From the NCBI GenBank assembly GCA_022432975.1, contig CM039505.1:48257897-48321896 (forward strand): DNA of 64,000 bases, given 5' to 3'. Of the stretch, positions 38,171-48,964 are shown piece after piece. The notes under the pieces were generated by a model. That model was given only the letters and a program-made list of their open reading frames with translations, had not been told where the DNA came from and did no database searches. A program made the position numbers and the translations under genes. The stretch comes from Begonia masoniana (taxonomy: Eukaryota; Streptophyta; Magnoliopsida; Cucurbitales; Begoniaceae). Position 1 is the first letter of the stretch, and each line of letters begins with the position of its first letter.

Positions 38171-38300
38171 TAACGGATCCCATAAAAACTCTGAAGTTAA
38201 AAGTGCTCCGGTGAGAGCAGTATCATGTTGAGTAACCGACTGGGAAGTCCTCACCAAACAAATCCGTGAAGGGAGCATATTGGGCTAAGTCCCAATCCCC
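38171..38300 (+). ncRNA. 5S rRNA-derived domain inside Cassandra 5' LTR
   Basis: GGATCCCATAAAAACTCTGA, AAGTTAAAAGTGCTC and GTAACCGACTGGGAAGTCC follow the order of the 3' half of plant 5S rRNA, including degenerate A-box and C-box regions. This is not a functional rRNA gene: its 5' part is absent and several conserved bases differ. Confidence 0.7.
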
Positions 38301-38770
38301 AGAGCGGACAATATCTTACTAAGAAAATGGGTCGTTACAAATGGTATCAGTGCTTGTACCCAACTAGAAATGTGGTCAACAAAGACGTTGGGCTCCCGAG
38401 AGGGGGTGATTGTGATGACCTGAATATGTACGTATGAGCACGACTGAGAGGCAAACATCGGGTTGCGGGGAAAATCTTGGGACCTAAGCTGAGTGTAGGC
38501 AAATTCAGGACTCAAGTATAGGAAAATTTCGAGTCGTAAAAAGGGGGTAGTCACAATCCCACATCGCTTGGTTAGATATATGAAAATGAAACATATGTAA
38601 GAAACTCTCACAAGATAGTAAGACGCGTTTTGAAGCACAATTGGCAACGGATCCCATAAGAACTCCGAAGTTAAAAATGATCCTGTGAGAGCAGTAAGTA
38701 CCATGTTGGGTGACCGACTGGGAAGTCCTCAACAAACAAATCTGTGAGGGGAGGATATTGGGCTACGGCC

Positions 38771-40347
38771 TGATAAGTGTGTATTTTGCACACTTATTCG
38801 TACTTTTCATTCTTGTTTCGATTAGTTTTTCCTTGAGCGTTTGAGTTTATTTGATGTTGTTAGTGAGATTGTGCAGGTGAGTTGAGTTTTAACAGGTAAT
38901 GGCAGATTTGGGTTCGAAATAGGAAGTAAAGAGACAAAAAGGAAGAAAAGAAGAAAAGCCGATCACGATCGATTTGGATCATACTACGATCGATCGTGAT
39001 CCAAAAAATCAACAAAGAAAAATTCCAGAGCTGGCCCGATCGATCGGGCATTGTCCACGATCGATCCTGATTCGAGAAAGTTTCTTCCACAGATTCCAAA
39101 GACGGCCCGATCGATCGGGCATTGTCCACGATCAATTGTGATTCGAGAAAGTTTCTTCCACAGATTCCAGAGACGGCCCGATCAATCGGGCATTGTCCAC
39201 GATCGATAGTGATTCGAGAAAGTTTGCAACAAAAATTCCAAAGACGGCCCGATCGATCGGGCATTGTACCACGATCGATCGGGATCAGCATAAATTTCGT
39301 TCCTCAAGATCAGCGTAATTACGATCGATCGGGATCATACCGCGATCGATCGTGGGTGCAGGAAATATTAAAATTAAATTTTTATACTTATTGATCGGAT
39401 CGATCTCGGCCGTTGATTGATGGATCGCGGTCCTAATTTGAGCAAAGATAAAAGTCTAAGGAGGGAGCAAGAGAAGGATATAACGAAACGGAGAGAAAAA
39501 CCCTACGAAGACATCGGAATCCGGATCGAAGCAAGGAGCGAGGAACGAAGGAACTTGGCAGCAATTCCTAGTTTTTGTTTCTCCTCTTTTCTTCTAGCAT
39601 GAATTATTTTATTTTCTCTGTAGTTTTCTTTAATTTTATCATGAACTAAGTTTTCTGTCCTAGGGTTTCTACGTAACTTTGTTATGAATATTTATTTTCT
39701 TAATTCAAGTTTTTAGTTTTCTATTTCTTTTATGTGTTGAGTAATCTGTTCTGAACCTAATGCTTAGGTTTGCTTGATCACCAAAACTAAGAATTTAGGG
39801 TTAATTCGGGATGCGAGAGCGGAGAATTTAACCGTGCATTGAATATCTTGCCTTAAAAAGGACACTAGACTAGAGATATTTAGGGCGTTTGAGTGGTAAT
39901 TAAATTTCTTGCTCTTAATGTATTCAATTGATTGTAGGATTAGAGACCGAGAACTAATAACACATCAATTGAGTAAGTTTATTAATACTCGAGAGAGTTT
40001 AATAAACAACATAGTGAAATAACCATCAATACGAATGAATAGAAATTAATTACTTGAATTAGGTTTATTAAATAGGATTAGCTAAATGAAATCGGAACCC
40101 TGGACACTGTCTCACCACATAATCTTAACTTTTTACATTCGAATCTGTTATTTAAATTGTTTGATTTAATTTATTTGAATTATTTTAGTTTAAAATCCAA
40201 AATCATCAACCATATTGTTCTTCAAATTAAGCTGAAAATTAGAGATTCAATACTTAACATAAATATTCCTCATGGGACCGACACTCGTGCTTGCACACAC
40301 TTTACTATTTTTGCGACACGTGCACTTGCGTATAATATTTCGCAACA
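38771..40347 (+). mobile_element. Solo LTR, Tat/Athila-like, nested in Cassandra
   Basis: It starts TGATAAGTGTGTATTTTGCA and ends GCGTATAATATTTCGCAACA. The 3' end, with GGGACCGACACTCGTGCTTG and CACACTTTACTATTTTTGCG, is the style of Tat/Athila gypsy LTRs. Flanking CGGCC (38766-38770) and AGACC (40348-40352) fit a decayed 5-bp target duplication, because Cassandra sequence resumes in register (CAATCCCC). There is no internal domain. It carries a 71-bp repeat block at 39020-39300. Confidence 0.65.
39020..39300. repeat. Four 71-bp repeats rich in CGATCGATCG
   Basis: The unit contains GGCCCGATCGATCGGGC, a perfect palindrome, then ATTGTCCACGATCGAT and GATTCGAGAAAGTTT. Additional CGATCGATCG motifs occur just outside (38955-38990 and 39315-39355). 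Confidence 0.88.
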
Positions 40348-40399
40348 AGACCCAATCCCCAGAGCGAAAAATATCTTACTAGAAAAAGGGGTAGTTACA

Positions 40400-40635
40400 A
40401 ATGCATTGAAGTTTGATGAGTCAATCACCAACACAAGCATCAATGGCATGCCAATAATACGTAGAATATACATAATTCCTTCTAAATAAGTAAAACAAAA
40501 AAGAAAAAGAAAACCTAAAAAGAATACAAAAAAGGGGGAAGAGATATCCGAGCAGAGAAAAAAAAACTTTGTCTGAACCATTTCATCCAGAGCAATAATC
40601 ATATTTTCATTAGATATTTTTTGTAATTGCAAATA
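40400..40635. other. Short AT-rich spacer
   Basis: No gene or repeat supported between the Cassandra 3' LTR and the copia-type LTR. Confidence 0.4.
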
Positions 40636-41848
40636 TGTTGGCATTAATTTTTTGGCAAATAAATATTTATGGAAATAATATTTTATTTCATTGACTTCAA
40701 AGTTGGTAGTTTGTTTCTTGGAAATCAAGAAATAATATATTCAAATTATTGAATTAATGGATATTGGAAATCAAGAAGATATTGGTGAATGTTAAAATAA
40801 GGAAACTTGAGGATCAAGGAAAGTAGTTGAAAATCTAGAGGCTTTAGCTTTTTGGAAAACTTTGTTTTGGAATGCCAATTTGAAAGATATCTGATGGATT
40901 ATATCGAGCCTTGAGATCACATTACTTATGGGATACTTTCCTAAGTCTTCGAGATCCATATCCAAGTAGTTGGCGGTACGTTCCTAAAATATCACACGAG
41001 GTGTCTCTCAACTGATTTAGTGAGATTTGGTTTCCTTATTCTTTGCGGCTTTAAATTTCGATTTGGTATTTGAATTAAACCTCAGATAAGGTAGTTACCA
41101 ATCATATTTAAGCTTTCGTTCCTAAGGAAGCGTGCACAGATTTTTTATTATTCTCTGAAGGAGATTTCTTGATTGGCAAGTCGTCACCGTTCTTTCTCTC
41201 CCTCACACTTCTGCGTATAAGTTTGTGATTGATCATTCAGTTCTTGAATGATTATTTTACACACTCTTTTTATACTTTGGAATTCTTCGATTATTCGAGT
41301 GTGTTGATTTATTGCATCCGAAGACAACGACCAGGTGTTACAGACGGTGTCATAGGAAGCAATCTTCTTTATTCTTCATTGAATCTCAGTCTCGAGAGAA
41401 TACTGCATTAGAACTCTAGAGGAGTTTTGTTTATCGACAAGGGGAGCTTCTCATTCTGATCGTGGGCAAGGGGATCTTGCCATATACAGATTCAGAGATG
41501 AGTCATCAGCAACAAGGGGATCTTGTTGCATTTAGATCTCGGGATAGATTGATCTCAAGTCGAGGGGAGCTCGCAAAAACAGTTTCATTGGGAAGTTAAG
41601 ACGTGGCGGCGACAAAGATAAGAGGGAGTCTTTATTTGTTTAAGTTCGTTTGTCTTGTAACTTTGTAAACTCGTGAAATATTTTTATAACTGGGCGTGGC
41701 CCCGCAGACTTAGGCAAATTATCGTATTGTGTTACCAACCTCCTGTCTCTTTACTTTCTACATTTTTATAATTGTCCATCATTGCTTTAATTATCAGTGT
41801 CACACAAAATACTCTGTGTGATATCGCGTAACTATTCTTGATCTTTCA
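40636..41848 (+). mobile_element. Copia-type LTR copy 2 (probable solo LTR)
   Basis: TGTTGGCATTAAT...TTGATCTTTCA is homologous across its length to 16433-17519, with an extra ~120 bp (40740-40860). The 3' part has CTGGGCGTGGCCCCGCAGAC and GTGTTACCAAC. No internal domain is attached and no clear target duplication was seen. Confidence 0.55.
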
Positions 41849-41849
41849 T

Positions 41850-44016
41850 TTTTTAACCTGCTAAACAAGAGCGTAAAGCATGGTAATGATCATACAATAA
41901 TTGGAAAAAAAGTTTAATATAATATACATTTCTCTCAAAATTGGAGATTCCAACCTCCATTATGCTTAAAAATTTGTTCAATAAAATGTTTTCTTTGACT
42001 GGCAAAACAAGCACAACCATCATGGCAAAGATCGTATAATGCTGGGGTAAATATTAAGAGACCTTTATTCTCGAACCGTAGTTTAAATTTTGATTGATCG
42101 CTACTTGAAAGGTTAAACCAAATACATAATAAGATAATCATAATAGGAGTTTCTCCAACCTGCGAAGCAAGCGCACCTCCGATGGCAAAGGTAGTAGAAT
42201 CTTAAAAGAACATTTAAGAGATCTTTATTGTCCAACCATAGCATCAATCGTGGTTCCTTGCTAATTTGAAAAGTTTGGAAAAATGGCTAAGTCCAAATAA
42301 AATGTTCTTTGACCTTTAAAGCAAGCGCACTTATCATAACAAAAGTCGCTCAATCTTTGGAGAACATTTAGGAGACCTCTCTTGTTTAAATGTAATTTCA
42401 ATCTTGATTGTTCGTTACTTGAAAAATTTAACAAAATGTCTAATAAGATAGATCTAATAAGATGTTTTTTTCCACCTGCTCTCTTAACTTCTCACTCTGT
42501 TTACCTCTGTTCTATCAACCAGTAATAGAGAAAATTGAATAATACACTTGACATAGAGTAACCGTTGCCTTTATATTATCACAATTTCTTATAAATTACA
42601 AATTGCTTTTAACTGCTCATTGTATACGTTTGCTATAACACTCAAAAACTGAGTCATTATTCACAATTTCTTATAAATTACAAATTGCTTTTAACTGCTC
42701 ATTGTATACGTTTGCTATAACACTCAAAAACTGAGTCATTATTCACAATTCTCCACATTGAATCAGTTTTCAAATGCCAGCTCAAATGACCATATCTTTT
42801 CCTAATTATTCATATTGAAGATTCACTAAGTTTAAGCAGTGCCTAAACTGAGCCACAGGTAAAACCTTGGTTAGTAAATCTGCAAGATTGTCTTCTATCC
42901 TAACTTTCTGAACCTTTATTTTACCTTCAGTGATAACACCTCTAATAAAATGATACTTCACATCAATGTGTTTAGTCCATCTAATAAGATGTTTTTTTCA
43001 CCTGCCAAGTAAGTGCATCCATCATGGCAAAGATCGTACAATCCTTAAAGAAACTTTTAAGAGGACTTTCTTTTCTTAATGTAACTACTATATGGGTTGG
43101 TTGTCACTTGAAAAGTTCAACAAAATGCCTAAAAAAGATAACTAATAAGATTTTTTTTCAACTTGTCAAACAAGCGACCCCATCATGACAAACGTCATAC
43201 AAACCTTGAATAATTTTTTAAAAAACTTTTCTTTTTTAAACGTAACTTCAAATTCACTTGCTCGTTACTTGAAAACTAACAAAATGGCAAATAAGATAGC
43301 CTTAATAAGATATTTTTTGACATACGAAGAAAGCGCACCTATCATGGCAACAATCATACAACCTTTAGGTAAAAGTTTAAGAGACATTTATTTTTTAAAA
43401 AGTTTCAATCGCAGTGCTTGTTACATAAAAAGTTTAACAAAAAATCTAATAAGATAGCCCTAGTAAGATGTTTTTCGACCTGCTAAGTAAGCACACATGT
43501 CATGGCAAAGGTTGTACAATAATTGTGGAAAATTTTAGGAGACCTTTCTGTTTTAATCGTAATTTCAGTCTTGATTGCCAGTTACTTGAAACATTTAAAA
43601 AAATGCCTAATAAGAAAGTCTTAATATGGTGTTTACTCAACCTACCAAGCAAGTGCTAACATTATAGCAAAGACCATGCAATCTTAGGATAAAGTTTTCA
43701 TAGACTGGAATTTTTGTAATGAAGATTCAACTTTGGTTGCGCGATACTTTGAAAGTTTAACAAAAGGACTAATAGGATAGACTAGACATCATAAGATGTT
43801 TTTTTGACCTCCCAGGCAACGCACCCCTACTAGCAAAGGTTCTACAATCTTTTGAGAAAGTTTTAAGAGACCATTACTTTTTTAAATATAGCTTCAATCT
43901 TAGTTATTCGTCAATTAAAAAGTTTAACAAAAATGCAAAAAAAGATAGCACAAATAAGATATTTTTTTTTTTACCTGTCAAGCAAACGCACCCATTATGA
44001 CAAACGTCGTACAATC
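41850..44016. repeat. Degenerate ~160-bp satellite, about 11 monomers
   Basis: A motif like CAAGCGCACCCATCATGGCAAAG(G)TCGTACAATC recurs with its anchor near 41879, 42021, 42181, 42335, 43024, 43184, 43343, 43501, 43663, 43827 and 43995, about 142-168 bp apart. Each monomer also has ACTTGAAAAGTTTAACAAAA and TAATAAGATGTTTTTT. Monomers are strongly diverged from each other. A 0.5-kb copia fragment (42482-42978) interrupts the array. The copia LTR at 44017 begins inside a monomer. Confidence 0.8.
42482..42978 (-). mobile_element. Copied copia fragment (LTR plus pol end) in satellite
   Basis: This matches 44237-44656 almost base for base: partial LTR, polypurine tract and the last codons of RNase H. 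It differs by an 82-bp tandem duplication (42580-42743). It is flanked on both sides by CTAATAAGATGTTTTTTT followed by CACCTGC. It has no terminal structure of its own, so it is a copied patch rather than a transposition. Confidence 0.85.
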
Positions 44017-44424
44017 TGTTGCAATAAAAGTAAAATGCTGAATTTCAATTTAGTAAGAAATAAACGACACCGAGAGATAACGTGATTCACATTAATTGTC
44101 CTACGTCCACTGATACGATCACTGAGCCTTTATTCAATACTAAAGAATCACAATTACAAACACCAATCCAGTACAGAAAACAAGAACTACACCTTGAGAA
44201 TATATCCAAGAATTACCTTTTTATTCTCTTCTTGATTCTCTCTTAACTTCTCACTCTGTTTACCTCTGTTCTATCAACCAGTAATAGAGAAAATTGAATA
44301 ATACACTTGACATAGAGTAACCGTTGCCTTTATATTATCACAATTTCTTATAAATTACAAATTGCTTTTAACTGCTCATTGTATACGTTTGCTATAACAC
44401 TCAAAAACTGAGTCATTATTCACA
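44017..44424 (-). mobile_element. Copia element F, 3' LTR (408 bp)
   Basis: On the plus strand it runs TGTTGCAATAAAAG...ATTATTCACA. It is followed by a polypurine-tract-like minus sequence AATGTGGAGAAT and then the copia RNase H frame, so it is the 3' LTR of a minus-strand element. No matching 5' LTR is found in the window. Confidence 0.75.
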
Positions 44425-44479
44425 ATTCTCCACATTGAATCAGTTTTCAAATGCCAGCTCAAATGACCATATCTTTTCC

Positions 44480-46613
44480 TAATTATTCATATTGAAGATT
44501 CACTAAGTTTAAGCAGTGCCTAAACTGAGCCACAGGTAAAACCTTGGTTAGTAAATCTGCAAGATTGTCTTCTATCCTAACTTTCTGAACCTTTATTTTA
44601 CCTTCAGTGATAACACCTCTAATAAAATGATACTTCACATCAATGTGTTTAGTCCGATCATGAAAAGTTGGATTTGTCATGAAATGAGGTGCACTTTGAT
44701 TATCACAATAGATAGTCAAATATGAACCATCTATCTCTAAATCATTAGCAAGATCATTTAACCATAAAACTTCTTTTACACCTTCACATGCTAAGAAATA
44801 TTCTGACTCAGTTGTGGACAATGCTATAGCTTTCTCAAGACAAGCTTTCTAGCAAACTGCACCTCCATAAATCGTAAAGATATACCTAGAAATTGATTTC
44901 TTAGAGTCATTACATCCTGTAAAATTAGCATCAACATATCCAGATATTGTAGTTTTGCTTGTTTTATATTTTCCCATAATTAATGCAACATCAAGTGAAC
45001 CTAAGATATACCTCATAATCCACTTTAGTGCATGCCAGCGGATCTTACCTTGGTTAGCCATAAAACGACTAGCCATGCTCACTACACATGCAAGATCTGG
45101 TCTGGTACAGATCATTGCATACATTATGATTCCCAAGATATTTGAATATGGAATTCGATCCATCTATTTCTTTTTAGCTTCAAGTTTTGGACCTTGTTCA
45201 TGACTCAACTTAAAATTTGCTCCTAAAGGTGTTAGAACTGGCCTTAGATTTACAAGATCAAATCTATTCAACACCTTTTGCAAATAACTTTTATGTGACA
45301 GTGTGACAATTTTTCTTCATTTATCTCTACAAATATCAATGCCCAAAATCTTCTTTGCTTCCCCCATATCTTTCTTATCAAACTCTTTTCCCAGGTCTAA
45401 TTTCAATTTAGATATCTCTGCAATATATTTTCCTGCTATGAGAATATCATCTACATAAAGTGATATGTAGATCTTACTATCAATCGCTTCACCTCTTGTG
45501 TGGACACAAGTGATCATATTTGCTTTTGATAAAAGCAATGGATGTAATAAACTCATCAACCTTTCGTTCCATTATCTTCGAGATTGTTTTAGTCAATATA
45601 AAGACTTGTGCAGTAAACACACTTTGTTTGGATCAGACACTTCAAAGTCTTTTGGTTGGTTTATATATATAGTTTCCTCTATATTCCCATGTAAAATGGT
45701 TGTTTTAACGTCCATTTACTCTAGCTCTAAATTTTTAATAGCAACCAGCAATAAAAATACTTGGATAAAGGTCTGTTTGACAACTGGTGAGAAGATCTCA
45801 TTAAAATCAACTCTCTTCCTTTGAGAAAAACCTTTAACGACTAACCTCACTTTATATCTCAGTTTTTCTGTTTGATTTGATCCATCCTTGATTTTGTAAA
45901 TCCACTTGCATTCAATAATTTTTTGTGATGCAGGTTCATCGACTAAGGTCCAGGTTCCATTCTTTCACAGTGCGTTCATCTCTTCTTGCATTTCTTTTAG
46001 CCACATTTCACTATCACTGCAATACATGGCTTAAAAGTAACTTAGAGTTTCTAAAATGCTCAAATCTGTTAAAACATGCAGTGCGTATGCTATTATGTCA
46101 GCATATCATAACCTCTTAACTGGTTTAATTACCCTTCTAGTTCTATCTCTCGTAAGCTAATAACCAATAGAATGATCTTCTTCAGAAGGTTCTTTCTCAA
46201 TAGTTTAAGGAATATCAATTTACGTTTGTCTTTCTTGCAATTAAGAATTTGTGCTATCTTTGTCATACTCCACCTCAACTTGAACTTTCTGTTGTGGCAT
46301 TTGTTGTTTGCTGTTAGATGCTGCAGCAACCATTTTCAGTAGAAATTCATTTTCATTAAAAACAACATCTCGACTGATAATGATTTTTTGTTTCCCTGGT
46401 TCTAATGACCACAATCTATATCTCTTCACTCCTTCTTGATATCCAAGTAAAATACATTTCTTGGCTCAAGGTTAGAGTTTATCTTGCTTGATGTGTGTAT
46501 ATGTGGCACACCCAAAAATTCTCAAATCAGCATACTTTGCTGGATAGTTATGTCAAACCTAGAATGTAGTTTTAAAATCTAATGCTGAAGAAGAACACAG
46601 GTTGATAAGATAG
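44480..46613 (-). pseudogene. Copia element F: pol pseudogene (integrase end, RT, RNase H)
   Basis: Minus-strand fragments in order: integrase C-terminal part near 46240-46429 (YRLWSLEPGKQKIIISRDVVF), RT around 45317-45559 with the active site YVDDILIAGK, then NILGIIMYAMICTRPDLAC (about 45140) and RNase H near 44483-44821 with STTESEYFLACEGVKEVLWL, YCDNQSA, RTKHIDVKYHFIR and NLADLLTK. Stops and frameshifts separate the pieces, and the RT fingers are badly degraded. Ty1/copia order (integrase before RT) is clear. Confidence 0.88.
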
Positions 46614-47005
46614 TGATATGTGTAGAATTTAGGTGGGAAGAAGAAGAAGTTACAGAAGAACTGAGTTCGTGAAAAGAAGAAGTAGAGAGAGAGTAATAAA
46701 GAGAGATTCAATATTCATTTTTCCACCCCCTCTCTGAATGAAATTACAGCCTTAAAACAACATAAAGTAGAAACTACCCATAAACAATAACTTCCCATAA
46801 CCCATAATTAACCAACAACTAAACAGTGATGGAAGACATAAACTTCCAACTAAACCCACTAAGTTATACACGTCTGTCACCATGCACGTAACATTCCCCG
46901 CCGTTTAAGAATCCTTGTCCACAATGATGAAATATGGGTAAGTCCCTTACGAAAGATACGTCGATCAAGAACCGGGCGGGAGTGACAAACGATACGCCAC
47001 TGCTA

Positions 47006-47503
47006 CTAGTTTCTTCCCCCACCAGGATCATGCGGTCGATTGAGAACCCCGGTTCCTCTGTCAGCCTCCCTATTGTCGTTGGGGCTTGAGTGCGTTGAAT
47101 CTTCGAGTATGAATAATTGTGGATGGTCGCAACGATGACCTTGGATAAACGTTTCGTCACAATAATAGCAGAGCCCTTGTTCTCGACGTTCGCGTGCTTC
47201 GTGATTGGTGATTCGGTGGATCGCCTTTGACGTTGGCGAGACAATTGGACCCGATGTCTTTTGTAATTGGTTCCGTTCCTCAATTAATCGAGCGACGCCG
47301 ATCGTCTCAATGAATCGAGTGACGCCGATCGTCTCGGCAAAAGGATTGATATCGGACGAATTTTGGGAGATTTGCAGAGCTTGGAGCTCGGACAGCACCG
47401 CTTGTAAAGCTGCGTGCACGTGATCAAAGTTAGACTCATGGCGAGCTAAAACTTTGTACACTTCCGTGCGAAATTCTGCATTAGATCGACCACGGGTATC
47501 CAT
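47006..47503 (-). CDS. Gag-like protein, 165 aa, of the 1.2-kb element
   Basis: It starts MDTRGRSNAEFRTEVYKVLA, with a probable coiled-coil helix (HVHAALQAVLSELQALQISQ), the N-terminal pattern of gypsy gag. A small internal duplication TIGVTRFIE / TIGVARLIE follows, then CYYCDETFIQGHRC, a zinc-knuckle-like motif as in gypsy gag-pol. The middle capsid region of a normal gag is missing, so N-terminus and knuckle are fused. The start codon is about 18 nt inside the primer-binding site. The frame is uninterrupted. Whether the product is made or only the RNA matters is unknown. Confidence 0.6.
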   Translation of the reverse strand: MDTRGRSNAEFRTEVYKVLARHESNFDHVHAALQAVLSELQALQISQNSSDINPFAETIGVTRFIETIGVARLIEERNQLQKTSGPIVSPTSKAIHRITNHEARERREQGLCYYCDETFIQGHRCDHPQLFILEDSTHSSPNDNREADRGTGVLNRPHDPGGGRN

Positions 47504-47520
47504 AAAACCGGTGATTTATG

Positions 47521-47532
47521 GCTCTGATACCA
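47521..47532 (-). other. Primer-binding site of the 1.2-kb element
   Basis: Minus-strand TGGTATCAGAGC lies one base inside the 5' LTR; it is complementary to initiator Met-tRNA. Confidence 0.92.
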
Positions 47533-47818
47533 CTGATATGTGTAGAATTTAGGTGGGAAGAAGAAGAAGTTACAGAAGAACTGAGTTCGTGAAAAGAAGA
47601 AGTAGAGAGAGAGTAATAAAGAGAGATTCAATATTCATTTTTCCACCCCCTCTCTGAATGAAATTACAGCCTTAAAACAACATAAAGTAGAAACTACCCA
47701 TAAACAATAACTTCCCATAACCCATAATTAACCAACAACTAAACAGTGATGGAAGACATAAACTTCCAACTAAACCCACTAAGCTATACACGTCTGTCAC
47801 CATGCACGTAACAGATAG

Positions 47819-47997
47819 TTTGCCGTCATAACAGCATACTTTGTTGATAGTTGTGACAAACCTTGAATGGAGTTTTAAAATCCAATGCTGAAGAACACAG
47901 ATTAATAAGATAGCTTGCTGTCATAACAACTTATGCACAAAATATTCTTGGCATACTACTAGCTTTCAAAAGCATGCATCTGACTCTTTCTAGAATC
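47819..47997 (-). pseudogene. Copia element F: integrase remnant beyond the insertion
   Basis: Minus strand encodes AERLNRTILERVRCMLLKAS, a conserved copia integrase motif, then a stop. Sequence at 47825-47930 duplicates that at 46515-46613, so the copia already had a local tandem duplication before the 1.2-kb element landed between the two copies. Confidence 0.75.
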
Positions 47998-48600
47998 GTT
48001 CGATTCAATCGCTCAGCGAGGTAACGTCTGACAGACAAGTTGCTTGTTGGGGTCTTGCCATTTGGAATGGGCAAATTGGCGGTCAAATTTTGTAGGCGAG
48101 GCGTCGCTTACATGGCTTAGTCCCGTAATAGTACAACCTCTGCAGCTTGGAGCAGGGATATGGGTCTAATGATTTTAACCATTGCTTTAATTTCTTCCTT
48201 AAGGCCACTGGAAAAAATGGAAATGAAAAATGAATCCAGAAGGGTTGGAAGGGTGGGTAGAGCCTATGCTTTAAGTGTCTCAAACCGTTCTAAATATTTT
48301 TTAACTAAACTTGTTTGAAACAACTTACTAAATGTTTCGATAACCACCCTTGCAGCATTCGCTAAGAAACGGCGGCTTAAGGCAATAACAAACTCTTCCC
48401 ATGTAGTTTGTGGAGAGGGCATCAACCAGCCATGAAACCACACATCTACCTGATTTTTAAGGTATAGCTCTGCAATACCCAGTTTTAGATGATGCGGAAT
48501 CTGATGCATTTGAAAGTATCTAACTGCTTTACGAATTCATTCATGAGGTTCGTCGCCAAAAAAAAAAATGAAAGTCAAGTTTAGGAAACCGCAGCTGAGG
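47998..48600 (-). pseudogene. Gypsy gag relic
   Basis: The frame 48509-48264 reads KLGIAELYLKNQVDVWFHGW, TTWEEFVIALSRRF and KKYLERFETLKA, matching the capsid region of gypsy gag (Reina/CRM-like spacing). It continues frameshifted toward 48083. It is truncated at both ends and abuts copia integrase, so it is a rearranged fragment. The missing capsid region of the 1.2-kb element's gag corresponds to this part of a normal gag. Confidence 0.7.
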
Positions 48601-48960
48601 CTTGGCCTGTAATGCTGAATTTTGGACTATTCCATTTCCTAATCATCATCATTTCAATTAGTGATAGTTAATTGACATACAATACAGTCATCAATTATAA
48701 ATGATTCTATCAAATTGGGCTACAAATGAAATCCGGTTTGGTTTGGGCTATTTCAATGTAGTTTGGGAAAGATTAGTTGGCATCGGGAAAAACTCAATGA
48801 CGTTGGGTTGGCCATTTGAGTTGAGTTTGTTGGTTTCAACTCGAGTTAGCTAGTTTTGGGTAAAGGGTTTCTAGCATTTGTTCTTTGGCCAAGCAGATGA
48901 TAGATGATGAAACGACGATGAGGCAAGAAGCCCATAACTTGTTTGACAGAAATTTTTTAG
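48601..48960. other. Interval with no recognised feature
   Basis: Moderately AT-rich, with no domain, repeat or terminal structure seen. Confidence 0.35.
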
Positions 48961-48964
48961 TTAT

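Larger units (their letters stand above)
37936..40399 (+). mobile_element. Cassandra TRIM retrotransposon (LTR-71 bp-LTR), 3' LTR interrupted
   Basis: 5' LTR 37936-38339 (TGTGATGATCC...GTCGTTACA); internal region 38340-38410 containing only a primer-binding site (TGGTATCAGTGC, 38342-38353) and a polypurine tract (GAGAGGGGGTG, about 38398-38408); 3' LTR 38411-38770 resuming at 40353-40399. Each LTR includes a 5S-rRNA-like domain with GGATCCCATAAGAACTC and TGGGTGACCGACTGGGAAG. Cassandra elements are non-coding and carry a Pol III-type 5S promoter in their LTRs. No target duplication is evident. A 1.58-kb solo LTR splits the 3' LTR. Confidence 0.85.
46614..47813 (-). mobile_element. Young non-autonomous LTR element, 1200 bp, gag-only
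   Basis: The two 280-bp LTRs (46614-46893 and 47534-47813; TGATATGTGTAG...GCACGTAACA) differ by one base (AAGTTAT versus AAGCTAT). The target duplication GATAG is perfect (46609-46613, 47814-47818). On the minus strand: primer-binding site TGGTATCAGAGC at 47521-47532, a gag-like frame from 47503, and a polypurine tract GGCGGGGAA at 46894-46902. It is inserted in the integrase region of copia F. It lacks all pol functions, so mobility would need an autonomous partner. The gag type suggests a Reina-like gypsy family. Confidence 0.95.
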
